A stretch of 49,114 bases of DNA, taken from an uncultured Actinomycetes bacterium (GTDB lineage: Bacteria; Actinomycetota; Actinomycetes; Nanopelagicales; Nanopelagicaceae). Below the pieces are notes generated by a model. The model did no database searches. It saw only the letters and a list, made by a program, of their open reading frames with translations, and had not been told where the DNA came from. Each line of letters begins with the position of its first letter. Within the stretch, counting starts at the first letter, position 1. A program made the translations under genes and the position numbers. Shown here in pieces: positions 9,235 to 19,902 of this stretch. The stretch lies in contig CAIUIT010000043.1 in assembly GCA_903899375.1 (NCBI GenBank), positions 1 through 49,114 of the forward strand, in the 5' to 3' direction.

Positions 9235-9950
9235 TGAAGCTTGGATTGGAAGTAATTGATTTTTCAGTTGAATACGGTGCAGTACGTGCCATTCAAGATC
9301 TCTCTTTACATGTTGTTCCAGGTGAATTAGTAGCGGTTATCGGCTCTAATGGCTCGGGAAAGAGCACACTTATCCGAGCGCTAAGTGGCCTGATCGCTCC
9401 ATCGCATGGCAGCGCAAGTTGGAATGGAATATCGATCTTGGGCAAGAAGCCGGAGGAGCTGGTGAGGCAAGGGATTGTCCATATTTCTGAGGGCAAATCG
9501 GTTATTCCAGAACTTACGGTCGCGGAAAACCTCGCTCTCGGCGGGCTGTGGAGGAGAGACAAACTAGATGTAGCCATTGCAACTCAGGAATCACTCGCAA
9601 TCTTTCCTGTTCTAGCTTCCCGCTTGGGCCAACGCGCGGATTCACTCTCTGGGGGAGAGCGTCAGATGTTGGCGATAGCGCGGGCGTTAATTTCCCGCCC
9701 ACAACTTTTACTTCTTGATGAACCATCACTTGGGCTTGCTCCGCTCATAATCGAACAGATATTTCTCGCCATAAGTCACTTACAAAGCCAATTTGGGTTG
9801 ACGGTGCTTCTCGTAGAGCAGAATGCGATGAGTGCGTTAAAGATTGCTGATCGAGGGCTCATTCTCAACCTTGGAAGATTGATTAAGACTGGGACACCTG
9901 CGGAGCTTCTCGCAGATTCTCAACTCCGAGCCGCTTACTTGGGGTTCTAA
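9234..9950 (+). CDS. livF: ABC transporter ATPase, LivF type
   Basis: This is the second ATPase of the importer, 238 residues. It shows Walker A GSNGSGKS at 37-44, a canonical signature LSGGERQMLAIARAL, Walker B LLLLDEPSLGLAP and the H-loop LLVEQN typical of LivF. Because the partner LivG has a degenerate signature while this one is intact, the two nucleotide sites of the dimer may not be equivalent. The start overlaps the livG stop codon (TGATG) and livH follows after three bases, so the proteins are made together. Confidence 0.94.
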   Translation: MKLGLEVIDFSVEYGAVRAIQDLSLHVVPGELVAVIGSNGSGKSTLIRALSGLIAPSHGSASWNGISILGKKPEELVRQGIVHISEGKSVIPELTVAENLALGGLWRRDKLDVAIATQESLAIFPVLASRLGQRADSLSGGERQMLAIARALISRPQLLLLDEPSLGLAPLIIEQIFLAISHLQSQFGLTVLLVEQNAMSALKIADRGLILNLGRLIKTGTPAELLADSQLRAAYLGF

Positions 9951-9953
9951 AGA

Positions 9954-10844
9954 ATGTTTATTGACACGCTTCTTATCGGAATCAGTAGCGGAGCCATTTA
10001 TTCCCTGATGGCCCTAGCTCTGGTACTTGTATGGAGGTCGACCCGCGTTGTTAACTTTGCGCAATCGGGCCAAGCCGTTCTCTCGACATATATAGGGTAT
10101 GAAATTTGTCTACATACGCATAACTATTGGATCTCACTTCCGCTAGCGATCTTTGCTGGAGCAATTGTTGGCTCTCTTGTTGATTTACTATTTATGCGGT
10201 TATTAATTAGTAGAGCGAAGTCAGGTCCAATTGCAGAGATCGCCCCAGTTATTGCAACCTTGGGTCTCCTCGGCCTGATACAAAGTTTTATCGGGTTGGT
10301 TTGGGGTAACACTTTTCAACAATACCCTTCACCTCTTTCGGGCAAGGGTTTCACATTTGGAAGCCATGTAATCCCTTTCTCCCCTCAAAACCTATTTATC
10401 GTCATTGCATCTGCGGCGGTACTCGCAATTTTTGGAATTATTTTCAAATATACAGATTTAGGACTGGCGCTGCGTGCCGCCTCCTTCCAACCCGAGATAG
10501 CTCAACTCGCCGGTGTTCGTGTGAGTCGTGTCCGAAATATTGGCTGGGCATTTGCCGGTGCTGCCGGTGCTGTTGCTGGTGCGGTCATTACACCAACATC
10601 AACCTTGTCACCGAACTCTCTTGATCTGCTCTTCGTCTCAGGATTTATTGCAGCAGTCATCGGCGGTTTGGATTCTTTGGTCGGCGCGGTCGTTGGAGGG
10701 CTAGTCCTTGGAATCGGCTTCTCATTTATTTTGCAATACATCGGTGGATCTGTAACTTTCTTAGTTGGCTTTGTCATTCTGATGGTGGTCTTGTTAATTA
10801 GACCTCAAGGAATATTTGGCCACAAGGTGAACCGCCGTGCGTAG
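9954..10844 (+). CDS. livH: ABC transporter permease, LivH type
   Basis: A membrane channel subunit of 296 residues with about eight hydrophobic segments. It begins MFIDTLLIGISSGAIYSLMA, and the region RSTRVVNFAQSGQAVLSTYI matches the conserved LivH N-terminal motif (VVNFAHG-like). The stretch GLALRAASFQPEIAQLAGVR is the cytoplasmic coupling loop that contacts the ATPases. It pairs with LivM to form the translocation path. It overlaps the livM GTG start by eight bases. Confidence 0.93.
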   Translation: MFIDTLLIGISSGAIYSLMALALVLVWRSTRVVNFAQSGQAVLSTYIGYEICLHTHNYWISLPLAIFAGAIVGSLVDLLFMRLLISRAKSGPIAEIAPVIATLGLLGLIQSFIGLVWGNTFQQYPSPLSGKGFTFGSHVIPFSPQNLFIVIASAAVLAIFGIIFKYTDLGLALRAASFQPEIAQLAGVRVSRVRNIGWAFAGAAGAVAGAVITPTSTLSPNSLDLLFVSGFIAAVIGGLDSLVGAVVGGLVLGIGFSFILQYIGGSVTFLVGFVILMVVLLIRPQGIFGHKVNRRA

Positions 10845-11835
10845 TCGCCATTTATCCCCCCGCACCCGAGCCTTGCTCTTTTTGGTTATCGGAGCTGTAC
10901 TTCTGACGGTTAGCGGATTTATTGGTGAGTTGCGCACTTATCAAGGGGCGCAGGTTGCAGTTTATATGATTGCTATTGCATCAATTATTTTATTGACGGG
11001 CTACTCGGGACAAATCTCTCTTGGGCATGGTGCGGTTATGGCCGTTGGTGGCTACGGAGCCGCTCTTTCATTTAACTTGTGGCACTTTCCTTTTGCGATT
11101 GCCTTGCTCTTCGGTGTACTAGTTGGAGCGTTTGGTGGTTTTGTATTAGGTGTAGCTGCCGCACGACTCAGCGGGCCGTATCTTGCAGGAACAACTCTTG
11201 CTCTAGCAGTTGGACTCCCAACGATTGCTGATCAATTTCATGTGCTCGGGGGCGAGCAAGGTTTGAATTTTGATATCGGAGATCCACCTCGATGGGTGGT
11301 TCGCCTCGAAGGAGGTGATTTCACTCAATATAAATGGTTCTTCTGGATATCAATTGTGGTGGCGCTCGTTGCATTATGGGGTATAACGAATTTGTTACAC
11401 AGCAGTTATGGTCGAAACTGGAGAGCGGGAAGAAATAACGCGGTCGCCGCAGGTTTAGCAGGAATCAATGTAGCAAGAGGCAAAGTTTTGGCGTTTACCG
11501 TCAGTTCAGCGCTGGCAAGCCTTGCTGGAGCCCTCTTTGCTCTACTTCTTGGCTTAGTCACCCCAACTGCCTTCCCATTGTCCTTATCATTTGCGATTGT
11601 GACTGGTGCGGTACTTGCGGGAGTAGGCAATCTCGCGGGTAGCATTGTCGGCGGTGTAGTTCTGGTTGCCATACCTGAACTTTCAGGTTCGCTTACAACG
11701 CACCTGGGAAATTCGCAGAAGGTATCGGCAAATCTTCCTGGACTTGTAATGAGTTCTTCACTGATTCTGGTAGTCCTATTTATGCCAAATGGGTTGCGAA
11801 TCAGAAAATTTAAGAAGCAGGTTAAAACTCAATAA
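10837..11835 (+). CDS. livM: ABC transporter permease, LivM type
   Basis: The second permease, 332 residues, with about nine or ten hydrophobic segments. It contains the family motif LLTGYSGQISLGHGAVMAVGGY near residues 50-70 and a coupling loop around SSYGRNWRAGRNNAVAAGLA. The GTG start at 10837 overlaps the end of livH. A 48-base gap separates it from the binding-protein gene, the only notable gap in this operon. Confidence 0.93.
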   Translation: MRSRHLSPRTRALLFLVIGAVLLTVSGFIGELRTYQGAQVAVYMIAIASIILLTGYSGQISLGHGAVMAVGGYGAALSFNLWHFPFAIALLFGVLVGAFGGFVLGVAAARLSGPYLAGTTLALAVGLPTIADQFHVLGGEQGLNFDIGDPPRWVVRLEGGDFTQYKWFFWISIVVALVALWGITNLLHSSYGRNWRAGRNNAVAAGLAGINVARGKVLAFTVSSALASLAGALFALLLGLVTPTAFPLSLSFAIVTGAVLAGVGNLAGSIVGGVVLVAIPELSGSLTTHLGNSQKVSANLPGLVMSSSLILVVLFMPNGLRIRKFKKQVKTQ

Positions 11836-11883
11836 GGAAAAACTGCAAGCATCTCCTGGAATACCCTCAATGAAAGGAAGAAT

Positions 11884-13194
11884 ATGCTCGTTCATCGTCG
11901 CACGAAGCGCGGAAAACTTGCCATAACTTTAGTAGCAACAGCTGCTTTAGCAATTAACGTTCTACCGGCACATGCAATAAACCTTCATAAGGTAGATGGC
12001 GTTTCTCAGTCAACAATTACTCTGGGCATCACCTCACCACTCACTGGCGCTGCAGCTCCGGGCTATAACAAAGTCCCATATGCAATGCAGGCTTACTTCA
12101 ACTATGTAAATGACAATGGTGGAGTAAACGGCCGTAAGATCAAATTGATTATTAAAGATGATGCATACAACCCGGTCTTGGCAAAATCTGTCACCAATGA
12201 TCTCGTGCTGCAAAGCAAAGTACTAGCCCTGGTTGGCACCTTAGGTACAGCCGAAAACGAAGCAACGACTCGTTTTGTTAATGACCATGGCGTACCCCGC
12301 CTCTTTGTAAATACGGGGTATAGCGGTTTCGCAAATGCAACAAAGTATCCAACGACGTACACCCTGTTACCTTCTTATGTCATGGAAGCGAAGATCATGG
12401 GTCAGTACATCAAGGATAATTTTGCAGGCAAATCCGTCGCAATCATCTATCAAGATGATGATTTTGGTGCCGATGCGCTCAAGGGCTTTGCGATCGCCGG
12501 TACAAAATTCGTTACCAAGATTGCCTATCCAAGTGGATCGCAAGCCGACCCAACTGTCGTTGGGAAATGGATTGGTGGCCTAATGGCCGCGAAGCCAGAT
12601 GTCACCATTATGTTCGGTGTCTCATCTGCTACAGCAGCAGCCCTTGGTGGTTCATACAAGGCAGGGTTTAAGACTCAATGGATCCTCGGATCTGTCGGTG
12701 GAGATGGAACAACCATCGCGACCGTTGCCGGACCAACAGCTGTCGGATTGCTCTACGGAGCTATTGGTGCATCCTTCTTGCCTGCACCCACTGACACCAC
12801 AGATCCTTACATCGCTCAATTCCAGGCCATCAACACAAAGTACAACCCAGGGGTCGTCTTTGATAACAATGTGCTTGTTGGAATGAACTCTGCAATGTTG
12901 ACCGTCGAGGCTCTTCGAGCAGCGGGTCCAACATTAACTCGAGCTTCATTGCTCAAGGCAATTGCTAAAAGTGGTTCAACCTTTGCATCTGCAGGTTTTG
13001 CACCTCTTGGATATAGCGCAACTAGTCATGTTGGTTATAACGGTTATTGGTTTGGTACATATGGTCCAACTGGAGCAATCAAACCTATAGGCGGTACCTA
13101 CTCGCTTTACACGACCGACTCTGGAACTGGGGCGGTAGTTAAAGCCACCAGCACCCGTCCAGCAATGCCACTGAAGGGATTGCCAAACAACTAA
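11884..13194 (+). CDS. Periplasmic-type substrate-binding protein (LivJ/Peripla_BP_6 family)
   Basis: A secreted binding protein of 436 residues. The N-terminus is a classical signal peptide (basic MLVHRRTKRGK, hydrophobic core, cleavage after AHA at about residue 31); there is no lipobox cysteine. The mature part starts in the style of LivJ-type proteins: STITLGITSPLTGAAAPGY, then AYFNYVNDNGGVNGRKIKL and a Rossmann-like two-lobe pattern. Ligands in this family include branched-chain amino acids, amides, urea and aromatic acids, so the substrate is open. A good Shine-Dalgarno (AAAGGAAG at 11873-11880) precedes the ATG. A -10-like TACCCT at 11862-11867 may give this gene extra transcription over the permeases. 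Confidence 0.9.
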   Translation: MLVHRRTKRGKLAITLVATAALAINVLPAHAINLHKVDGVSQSTITLGITSPLTGAAAPGYNKVPYAMQAYFNYVNDNGGVNGRKIKLIIKDDAYNPVLAKSVTNDLVLQSKVLALVGTLGTAENEATTRFVNDHGVPRLFVNTGYSGFANATKYPTTYTLLPSYVMEAKIMGQYIKDNFAGKSVAIIYQDDDFGADALKGFAIAGTKFVTKIAYPSGSQADPTVVGKWIGGLMAAKPDVTIMFGVSSATAAALGGSYKAGFKTQWILGSVGGDGTTIATVAGPTAVGLLYGAIGASFLPAPTDTTDPYIAQFQAINTKYNPGVVFDNNVLVGMNSAMLTVEALRAAGPTLTRASLLKAIAKSGSTFASAGFAPLGYSATSHVGYNGYWFGTYGPTGAIKPIGGTYSLYTTDSGTGAVVKATSTRPAMPLKGLPNN

Positions 13195-14819
13195 TGAAAA
13201 ATCTAATGAGTATGAAGAGAATCGCAATTTTGGGAAGCGCAGTTCTAGCTTTTACGGCGCTAGTAGCCATCCCTACCAACGCCTCTGCCGCACCTCTCTG
13301 CGATAAAGGATTCCCAGTTCAATCATGTATTGGTGCTACCAGCGATGGAGCGCCATATTCGATGATGGTGCCTGCCAACTTCAATGGCACGGTTTATCTC
13401 TGGTCGCATGGATACCGCTACAACGTGGATATTCCAGCAGCTATGCCACTTATTGGTGGCTACAAGATCACAAATACGCCTGAGCCTGGACCCGTTATTG
13501 GAAAAGATACCTCTGTCATCAAGTATCTGCTCAGCAAGGGATTTGCTGTCATGGGTTCTGGATTTGCTCGTCAAGGTTGGAACGCTGATTCCGGCGTTGC
13601 TACCGATGAAGAACTGATCACTACCTTTAAATCCCAATTCAAGAGCACAACTCATGTCATCGCATGGGGCGCTTCTCTTGGTGGATTTATCACCCAGACT
13701 CTCGCAGAGAAGGACGGGGCTGCACTTTCTGCTGCTGGTCCACTCTGCGTTGCTTCACCTTCCGTTGAAGCAGAACTCACAATGGCTGGAGATTTCCTCT
13801 GGGGAGTAAAAACGTTCTTCGATCCATCCATCAAAGCCGGTAATTATTCCGCTGGCGCTGCAGGTTATGCAGAAGCAATGGGAGATCTTGGAAAGGTCTT
13901 TACAGTCCTTGGAAAGTTGCAAGCTGGAATGGCGTCAGGTGCTTGGCCTGATACAACACCTGCTGCAATTCACGCTGTGGGCTTAGATCAAGTTCCAAGT
14001 CGTTCTGCACTACTGCTACTTGGTTTGATGGCCGGATTGCCAACTCAAAGCGCTCACTTCGATTCAACAACGGGTCCAGGATCTGTGAACAGCAACTCCT
14101 ACACATCCTTTGCTGCTGCAGCGAGTCCTGCGCTAGCGATTTTGGAAAATGGAGCAACGGCGGCCGCACTTGCCGTTCTTGTTACTTATGATGTTGAACA
14201 ACAATCAGGTGGTTCGATCTTCGATAATACGAAGACTGATTACGCTGCTCGCGTTGCATCAGAAGCTACCGTTTACAACGCGGCTCTCAGTGGTTCTACT
14301 GCTACTGCAGGTCTCTTGGGTTACTTAGCACAGGCACCACGTGCTACTGCTACCCCAGCAGCGCTTACAAAGATGCGTTCACTCGCGCAATGGACAGGCA
14401 AGATCACCGTACCTACAGTCGCTATGACCGGAGTAGCAGATCCTGTTACACCTGCCGGTGATTTGACCTACATGGCGCAGCAATATGCCAAGCAATGGCA
14501 GGCTGAACGCGTAGCAACACTAGGTAAGGGTCGTCCAGCGTATGACTTGATCGCACTCTTCGGTGTGACTCCTGCTCACTACACAACGTTTAGCGCGCTC
14601 GGTGCTCCAATCACGAGTACAGCAGCGGCTAATGGAACAAATCACTGTAACTTCAATGTGAAGCAATACATTGCGGTCGCAGATATGTTGGCTTATGCCT
14701 CAGCAAACGGCAAGGATCTTTCTGGAGGTGCCCTCAACACTGCAGTACGCAAGATGGGTGGTACTACAAAGGATCTGCAATTTGCTCCCGCACTTCCAAA
14801 GTTCTACGCCGAGGATTAA
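13194..14819 (+). CDS. Secreted alpha/beta hydrolase, last gene of the ABC importer operon
   Basis: A 541-residue exported protein with signal peptide (MKRIAILGSAVLAFTALVA core, cleavage near ASA, residue 32). It has an alpha/beta hydrolase pattern: WSHGY at 70-74 as oxyanion-loop candidate, nucleophile elbow WGASLGG with Ser161, probable acid Asp416 in TGVADPVTP, and probable His484 in GTNHCNF. The alanine-rich middle (about 200-400) is probably a lid or cap. I cannot name the substrate; peptide, amide or ester hydrolysis are all possible. The start overlaps the binding-protein stop by one base (TAATG), and a terminator follows. ATG codons at 13206 and 13212 are alternative starts that keep the signal peptide. 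Confidence 0.75.
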   Translation: MKNLMSMKRIAILGSAVLAFTALVAIPTNASAAPLCDKGFPVQSCIGATSDGAPYSMMVPANFNGTVYLWSHGYRYNVDIPAAMPLIGGYKITNTPEPGPVIGKDTSVIKYLLSKGFAVMGSGFARQGWNADSGVATDEELITTFKSQFKSTTHVIAWGASLGGFITQTLAEKDGAALSAAGPLCVASPSVEAELTMAGDFLWGVKTFFDPSIKAGNYSAGAAGYAEAMGDLGKVFTVLGKLQAGMASGAWPDTTPAAIHAVGLDQVPSRSALLLLGLMAGLPTQSAHFDSTTGPGSVNSNSYTSFAAAASPALAILENGATAAALAVLVTYDVEQQSGGSIFDNTKTDYAARVASEATVYNAALSGSTATAGLLGYLAQAPRATATPAALTKMRSLAQWTGKITVPTVAMTGVADPVTPAGDLTYMAQQYAKQWQAERVATLGKGRPAYDLIALFGVTPAHYTTFSALGAPITSTAAANGTNHCNFNVKQYIAVADMLAYASANGKDLSGGALNTAVRKMGGTTKDLQFAPALPKFYAED

Positions 14820-14840
14820 TTTCGGCTAAGACTTAAGCGT

Positions 14841-14879
14841 AAAAGGGCCTTGTGAGAAATCGCAGGGCCCTTTTCTATT
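14841..14879 (+). terminator. Intrinsic terminator of the ABC importer/hydrolase operon
   Basis: AAAAGGGCC at 14841-14849 pairs perfectly with GGCCCTTTT at 14866-14874 around a 16-base loop, followed by CTATT. It lies 21 bases after the hydrolase stop codon. Confidence 0.88.
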
Positions 14880-14884
14880 AACCT
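14879..14884 (+). promoter_or_regulatory. -10 box of a leaderless tsaE promoter
   Basis: TAACCT ends exactly six bases before the ATG at 14891, which puts the transcription start at the A of the start codon. It immediately follows the upstream terminator and settles the tsaE start in favour of ATG 14891 over the in-frame TTG at 14885. Confidence 0.65.
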
Positions 14885-14890
14885 TTGCCC

Positions 14891-15322
14891 ATGTCAGGCG
14901 CTACTCGCATCATCTCCTCGGTCTCCGCAATGGAGGATTTAGGATCATTGCTCGGTAGCAAACTCGCCGCAGGTGCTGTTCTATTACTGAACGGTGGATT
15001 GGGAGCAGGGAAGACAGCGCTCACCCGGGGTATTGGACGCGCGCTTGGAATCAACGATGTCACATCCCCAACTTTTGTTATTTCGAAAATCTATCCTGGT
15101 CGCATTCCGTTGGTTCATGTAGATGCCTATCGCCTGATTGGGCAAGAGCTCGCGGTATTTGATGATCTTGATCTCGAACTTTGGATTCCGCAGTCGGTGA
15201 CCGTCATAGAGTGGGGTGCAGGATTTGTGGAACGATTGAGCGCTGCCTTTATTGAGATTGATATTGAATTCGGGACTAACCCCGACGAGCGAGTGGTCAC
15301 GATCAAAGGCATTGAACTATGA
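14891..15322 (+). CDS. tsaE: tRNA t6A37 threonylcarbamoyladenosine synthesis ATPase TsaE
   Basis: TsaE is the P-loop ATPase that works with TsaB and TsaD to install t6A at position 37 of ANN-decoding tRNAs. The 143 residues carry Walker A GGLGAGKT at 35-42 and the family motifs SPTFVISKIYPG and HVDAYRL; IEWGAG lies near residue 110. It begins a three-gene run with four-base overlaps (tsaE, tsaB-rimI, tsaD), so all bacterial t6A proteins except TsaC are here together. The start is set by the leaderless promoter directly upstream. Confidence 0.95.
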   Translation: MSGATRIISSVSAMEDLGSLLGSKLAAGAVLLLNGGLGAGKTALTRGIGRALGINDVTSPTFVISKIYPGRIPLVHVDAYRLIGQELAVFDDLDLELWIPQSVTVIEWGAGFVERLSAAFIEIDIEFGTNPDERVVTIKGIEL

Positions 15323-16305
15323 GGACGATTTTGGCAATCGATACCTCCACCGACCGCACCACGGTTGGAGTTGTACGAGATGGCGTGGTCATTAAAGAAT
15401 TACATCACGATGATCCGTTGGCACACGGAGAAATTCTTCCCAAATTGGTTGAACAATTGCTCGAGGCGTCAAGTGAAATTGATCTTGTTGCTATCGCGAT
15501 GGGACCTGGCCCCTTTACCGGATTGAGGGTTGGCATCGCCTTTGGACAGGCCTTTGCGTTAGCTCGTGAAATTCCTTGGGTTGGAGTATCAACACTGGCA
15601 GCGATGGCGCTGGCTCACACCGAACCAGAATTTGTTGTTGCAATTGATGCTAGACGAAGAGAGTTTTTCTGTGAGCATTACTCGATGGGAAAACTGTATG
15701 CGCCTCCTATCACGGTCCAGCGCGAAGAGATTGCACTAGTGCCCTTTCCGATCTTTTACGATCCTCCCACAGCGCAAGATATTGCGACGCTCGCTGCAAC
15801 AGCTATGGGGGTTCAAGAACCGATCTATATCCGCAAGCCCGATGCGTATCCGGCTCCCAAGGGCGTGAAGTTCCGCCCGTGGACTCACATGGATCTTGTT
15901 GACATTTATGCTCTGGAAAAATCGATTTACCTGGATGATCTGTGGAGCATGGAGCAATTTAAGGAGGAACTGGCCGGCAAAGGGCGCCAGTATTTAGTAG
16001 CAGAATTTGCGGGCAAAGTAGTTGGTTATGCGGGAATTATGCTCGCTGGTGATGTCTCAGATATTTTGACCCTTACTGTTGCACCGGAATTTCGTCGTCG
16101 CGGAATTGCGCGAGAATTTTTAAAACGGATGGTGGATTGGTCGCGCAATCAAAAAGTAGATGCCATGATGCTTGAGATGCGAGTCGGGAATCTCGAGGCT
16201 GAACCGCTTTATTTAGCTCATGGATTTAGAAAGATCTCTGAGCGCGTTGATTACTACGGCCCAGGACTTACAGCGATCGTGATGCGAAAAGAGTTGGGCA
16301 AATGA
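15319..16305 (+). CDS. tsaB-rimI: TsaB-RimI fusion: t6A scaffold protein joined to ribosomal-protein S18-type N-acetyltransferase
   Basis: A single 328-residue protein made of two enzymes that are separate in most bacteria. Residues 1 to about 180 are TsaB ([19 protein letters not shown], then [20 protein letters not shown] and the end motif YIRKPDAYP), the ASKHA-fold partner that dimerises with TsaD. Residues about 184-328 are a GNAT acetyltransferase of the RimI type, with the acetyl-CoA loop [15 protein letters not shown] at 254-268 and the C-terminal [17 protein letters not shown]. RimI acetylates protein N-termini such as S18. Fusion of this pair is known in Actinobacteria. The gene overlaps both neighbours by four bases. 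Confidence 0.93.
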   Translation: MRTILAIDTSTDRTTVGVVRDGVVIKELHHDDPLAHGEILPKLVEQLLEASSEIDLVAIAMGPGPFTGLRVGIAFGQAFALAREIPWVGVSTLAAMALAHTEPEFVVAIDARRREFFCEHYSMGKLYAPPITVQREEIALVPFPIFYDPPTAQDIATLAATAMGVQEPIYIRKPDAYPAPKGVKFRPWTHMDLVDIYALEKSIYLDDLWSMEQFKEELAGKGRQYLVAEFAGKVVGYAGIMLAGDVSDILTLTVAPEFRRRGIAREFLKRMVDWSRNQKVDAMMLEMRVGNLEAEPLYLAHGFRKISERVDYYGPGLTAIVMRKELGK

Positions 16306-17321
16306 GTAACCAACCTTTAGTTCTAGGAATAGAAACTTCGTGCGATGAAACAGCTGTCGGAATTGTTCGGGGAAGAACTCTGCTTGCCAATGTGATCGCT
16401 TCGAGCGTGGAAGAACATGCACGATTTGGGGGAGTAGTTCCTGAAATCGCCAGTCGCGCGCATCTAGAAGCGATGCCCGCTGTGATCAAACAAGCGCTCC
16501 TTGAAGCTAAAGTTTCTTTCCGCGATCTCGATGCGATCGGGGTAACTGCAGGACCTGGATTAATCGGTGCACTTTTGGTTGGAACCAGCGCAGCGCACGG
16601 ATTGGCCCTTGCCCTCAATAAACCCATTTACGGTGTTAATCACCTCTCATCACATTTGGCGGTTGATGCGCTCGATGAATCAAGACCACTTCGACCGGCG
16701 ATTGGTTTACTCGTGAGCGGGGGGCACAGTTCAATCATTCAAGTGATCGATATGGCGCGTGGAGTGAAAGTTCTAGGGGCAACCATCGATGATGCAGCCG
16801 GAGAGGCATTCGACAAGATTGCGCGTATCCTCGAACTGGATTTTCCTGGTGGGCCAGCAATCGACCGTTTGGCGCTCACGGGCGATCCCACCGCGATCGA
16901 CTTTCCGCGCGGATTGCAGAGTTCGGATTACAACTTCTCGTTTAGTGGTTTAAAGACCGCGGTCTCTCGTTACTTACAACAGACCCCATCGGCGCATAGA
17001 GCCGATGTCGCCGCCTCCTTTCAAGAGGCGATCGTCGATGTACTTCTGACCAAGGCCTTACGCGCGAGTGCTGAAACCGGGATCGACTCCCTGATCATGG
17101 CCGGCGGGGTAGCTGCTAACTCTCGCCTCCGAGCCGAGGCCGCTCGCCGCTGCGCCCTGGCCAAGGTAGAGCTGCGCACCCCGCCACCTCTTCTCTGTAC
17201 CGACAATGGGGCCATGGTGGCTGCCATGGCCTCATTGGCCGTCAGTGCGGGCGTAGCGCCCAGTACACCCGGGTTCCCCACCCTCTCGACAGTTCCGCTG
17301 GATCAGCCCACCTGGGTTTAA
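16302..17321 (+). CDS. tsaD: tRNA N6-adenosine threonylcarbamoyltransferase TsaD
   Basis: TsaD transfers the threonylcarbamoyl group from TC-AMP to A37 of tRNA. The 339 residues are full length: [16 protein letters not shown] at the N-terminus, the metal-binding histidines in [24 protein letters not shown], and the C-terminal [11 protein letters not shown] and CTDNGAMVA. It ends the tsaE operon. About 50 bases separate it from the groEL control region; a weak 5-bp stem at 17334-17348 is the only terminator candidate. Confidence 0.97.
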   Translation: MSNQPLVLGIETSCDETAVGIVRGRTLLANVIASSVEEHARFGGVVPEIASRAHLEAMPAVIKQALLEAKVSFRDLDAIGVTAGPGLIGALLVGTSAAHGLALALNKPIYGVNHLSSHLAVDALDESRPLRPAIGLLVSGGHSSIIQVIDMARGVKVLGATIDDAAGEAFDKIARILELDFPGGPAIDRLALTGDPTAIDFPRGLQSSDYNFSFSGLKTAVSRYLQQTPSAHRADVAASFQEAIVDVLLTKALRASAETGIDSLIMAGGVAANSRLRAEAARRCALAKVELRTPPPLLCTDNGAMVAAMASLAVSAGVAPSTPGFPTLSTVPLDQPTWV

Positions 17322-17340
17322 ACAGCCCCGTCCCCTTCGA

Positions 17341-17370
17341 TTGGAAGGCTTTTGCCCCATTCGCTAGAGT
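17341..17370 (+). promoter_or_regulatory. Probable groEL promoter
   Basis: TTGGAA at 17341-17346 and TAGAGT at 17365-17370 are separated by 18 bases, a reasonable housekeeping pair. The CIRCE operator begins four bases later and so would cover the transcription start. Confidence 0.5.
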
Positions 17371-17374
17371 TTGG

Positions 17375-17401
17375 TTAGCACTCACCAAGGGTGAGTGATA
17401 A
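17375..17401 (+). promoter_or_regulatory. CIRCE operator (HrcA binding site)
   Basis: The sequence reads TTAGCACTC, nine bases, GAGTGATAA, which differs from the CIRCE consensus (TTAGCACTC-N9-GAGTGCTAA) at one base of the right arm. HrcA binds this inverted repeat and represses chaperonin genes until heat shock. The hrcA gene is not in the window. Confidence 0.93.
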
Positions 17402-17421
17402 AGATTCTTAAAGGGAGATAA

Positions 17422-19047
<1,626 letters not shown>

Positions 19048-19064
19048 GAGTTTATTAACGCTTA

Positions 19065-19097
19065 AAACGGCCTCCCGGTTTTCTCGGGAGGCCGTTT
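19065..19097 (+). terminator. Intrinsic terminator of groEL
   Basis: AAACGGCCTCCCG at 19065-19077 pairs perfectly with CGGGAGGCCGTTT at 19085-19097, a 13-bp stem with a seven-base loop, 18 bases after the groEL stop. The A and T runs at the base make it a good terminator in the forward direction. Confidence 0.9.
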
Positions 19098-19102
19098 CGC
19101 AT

Positions 19103-19108
19103 TACCCT
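19103..19108 (+). promoter_or_regulatory. -10 box of a leaderless promoter for the DUF3027 gene
   Basis: TACCCT ends exactly six bases before the ATG at 19115, so transcription should start at the start codon. It comes directly after the groEL terminator. Confidence 0.65.
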
Positions 19109-19114
19109 AGCCCC

Positions 19115-19786
19115 ATGACCGACAAATTTAGCGCCCTAGAAATCGCTCGCAACGCCGCGATCGAAGATTCCGGCAACTCGAAATTTGTAGGCGAGCTGGT
19201 CTCGATTGACCAAGAAGATGAACGAATCGCCACCTACCTCTTTGAATCGTCGCTTCCTGGCTACGGAGGTTGGCGTTGGGCCGTCACCATCATCAAGGTT
19301 GATGATGCAGCTCCAGCAACGATTGCCGATGTAGTCCTGCTTCCTGGCACAGAATCACTAGTTGCACCAGAGTGGATCCCTTACAAAGAACGGCTCGAAC
19401 CAGGTGATGTTGGCGTAGGAGATATCGTGCCAACTTCTGCTGATGATCTCCGCCTTGTGCCTGGATTTGAAGCACTTCCTGGAGATGAAGAGCTAGTTCT
19501 GGCTGAACAGATTGAGCTAGGTCTCGGGCGCGCTCGGGTGCTCTCGATCGTCGGTCGAGATGCCGCAAGTAAACGCTGGTATGAAGGCGACCGCGGACCA
19601 AATACTCCTATTGCACAATATGCGCCGCTGCCGTGTCATGGATGTGGCTTCTTCATCCCGATAACGGGCTCACTCCGTTCCGCCTTTGGCGTATGTGCCA
19701 ACGCGCTCTCCCCCGAAGATGCCCGCGTAGTCTCGGTCGATCATGGATGTGGTGCGCACTCGCAAGCCCTCATTGTTCCGGAATAG
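19115..19786 (+). CDS. DUF3027 family protein
   Basis: A 223-residue soluble protein of a family found throughout Actinobacteria with no assigned function, as far as I know. Visible features are a central block with PGYGGWRWAVTI and EWIPYKERLEPGDVGVGD, and a C-terminal cysteine/histidine cluster (CHGCGF at about 176-181, a Cys in FGVCANAL, HGCGAHS near 213-219) that looks like a metal-binding site. The open frame continues upstream into groEL, but the terminator and the leaderless -10 box fix the start at 19115. The neighbouring cold-shock gene and this family commonly occur together in Actinobacteria. Confidence 0.85.
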   Translation: MTDKFSALEIARNAAIEDSGNSKFVGELVSIDQEDERIATYLFESSLPGYGGWRWAVTIIKVDDAAPATIADVVLLPGTESLVAPEWIPYKERLEPGDVGVGDIVPTSADDLRLVPGFEALPGDEELVLAEQIELGLGRARVLSIVGRDAASKRWYEGDRGPNTPIAQYAPLPCHGCGFFIPITGSLRSAFGVCANALSPEDARVVSVDHGCGAHSQALIVPE

Positions 19787-19821
19787 CCTTATTCTCTGTA
19801 CGGGTGGGGCACTTCATCCGT

Positions 19822-19827
19822 TAAACT
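19822..19827 (+). promoter_or_regulatory. Candidate -10 box for the cold-shock gene
   Basis: TAAACT lies 75 bases before the cold-shock start codon and would give a 5' leader of roughly 70 bases. The leader contains short inverted repeats (for example GCCAG at 19837-19841 with CTGGC at 19850-19854). No clear -35 is visible. Confidence 0.3.
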
Positions 19828-19902
19828 AAACCTCTTGCCAGCCCAAGCACTGGCCTTATTAACGCCCCAGGCGCTAATTGTGAGCACAAGAAGGGAAAGC
19901 TA

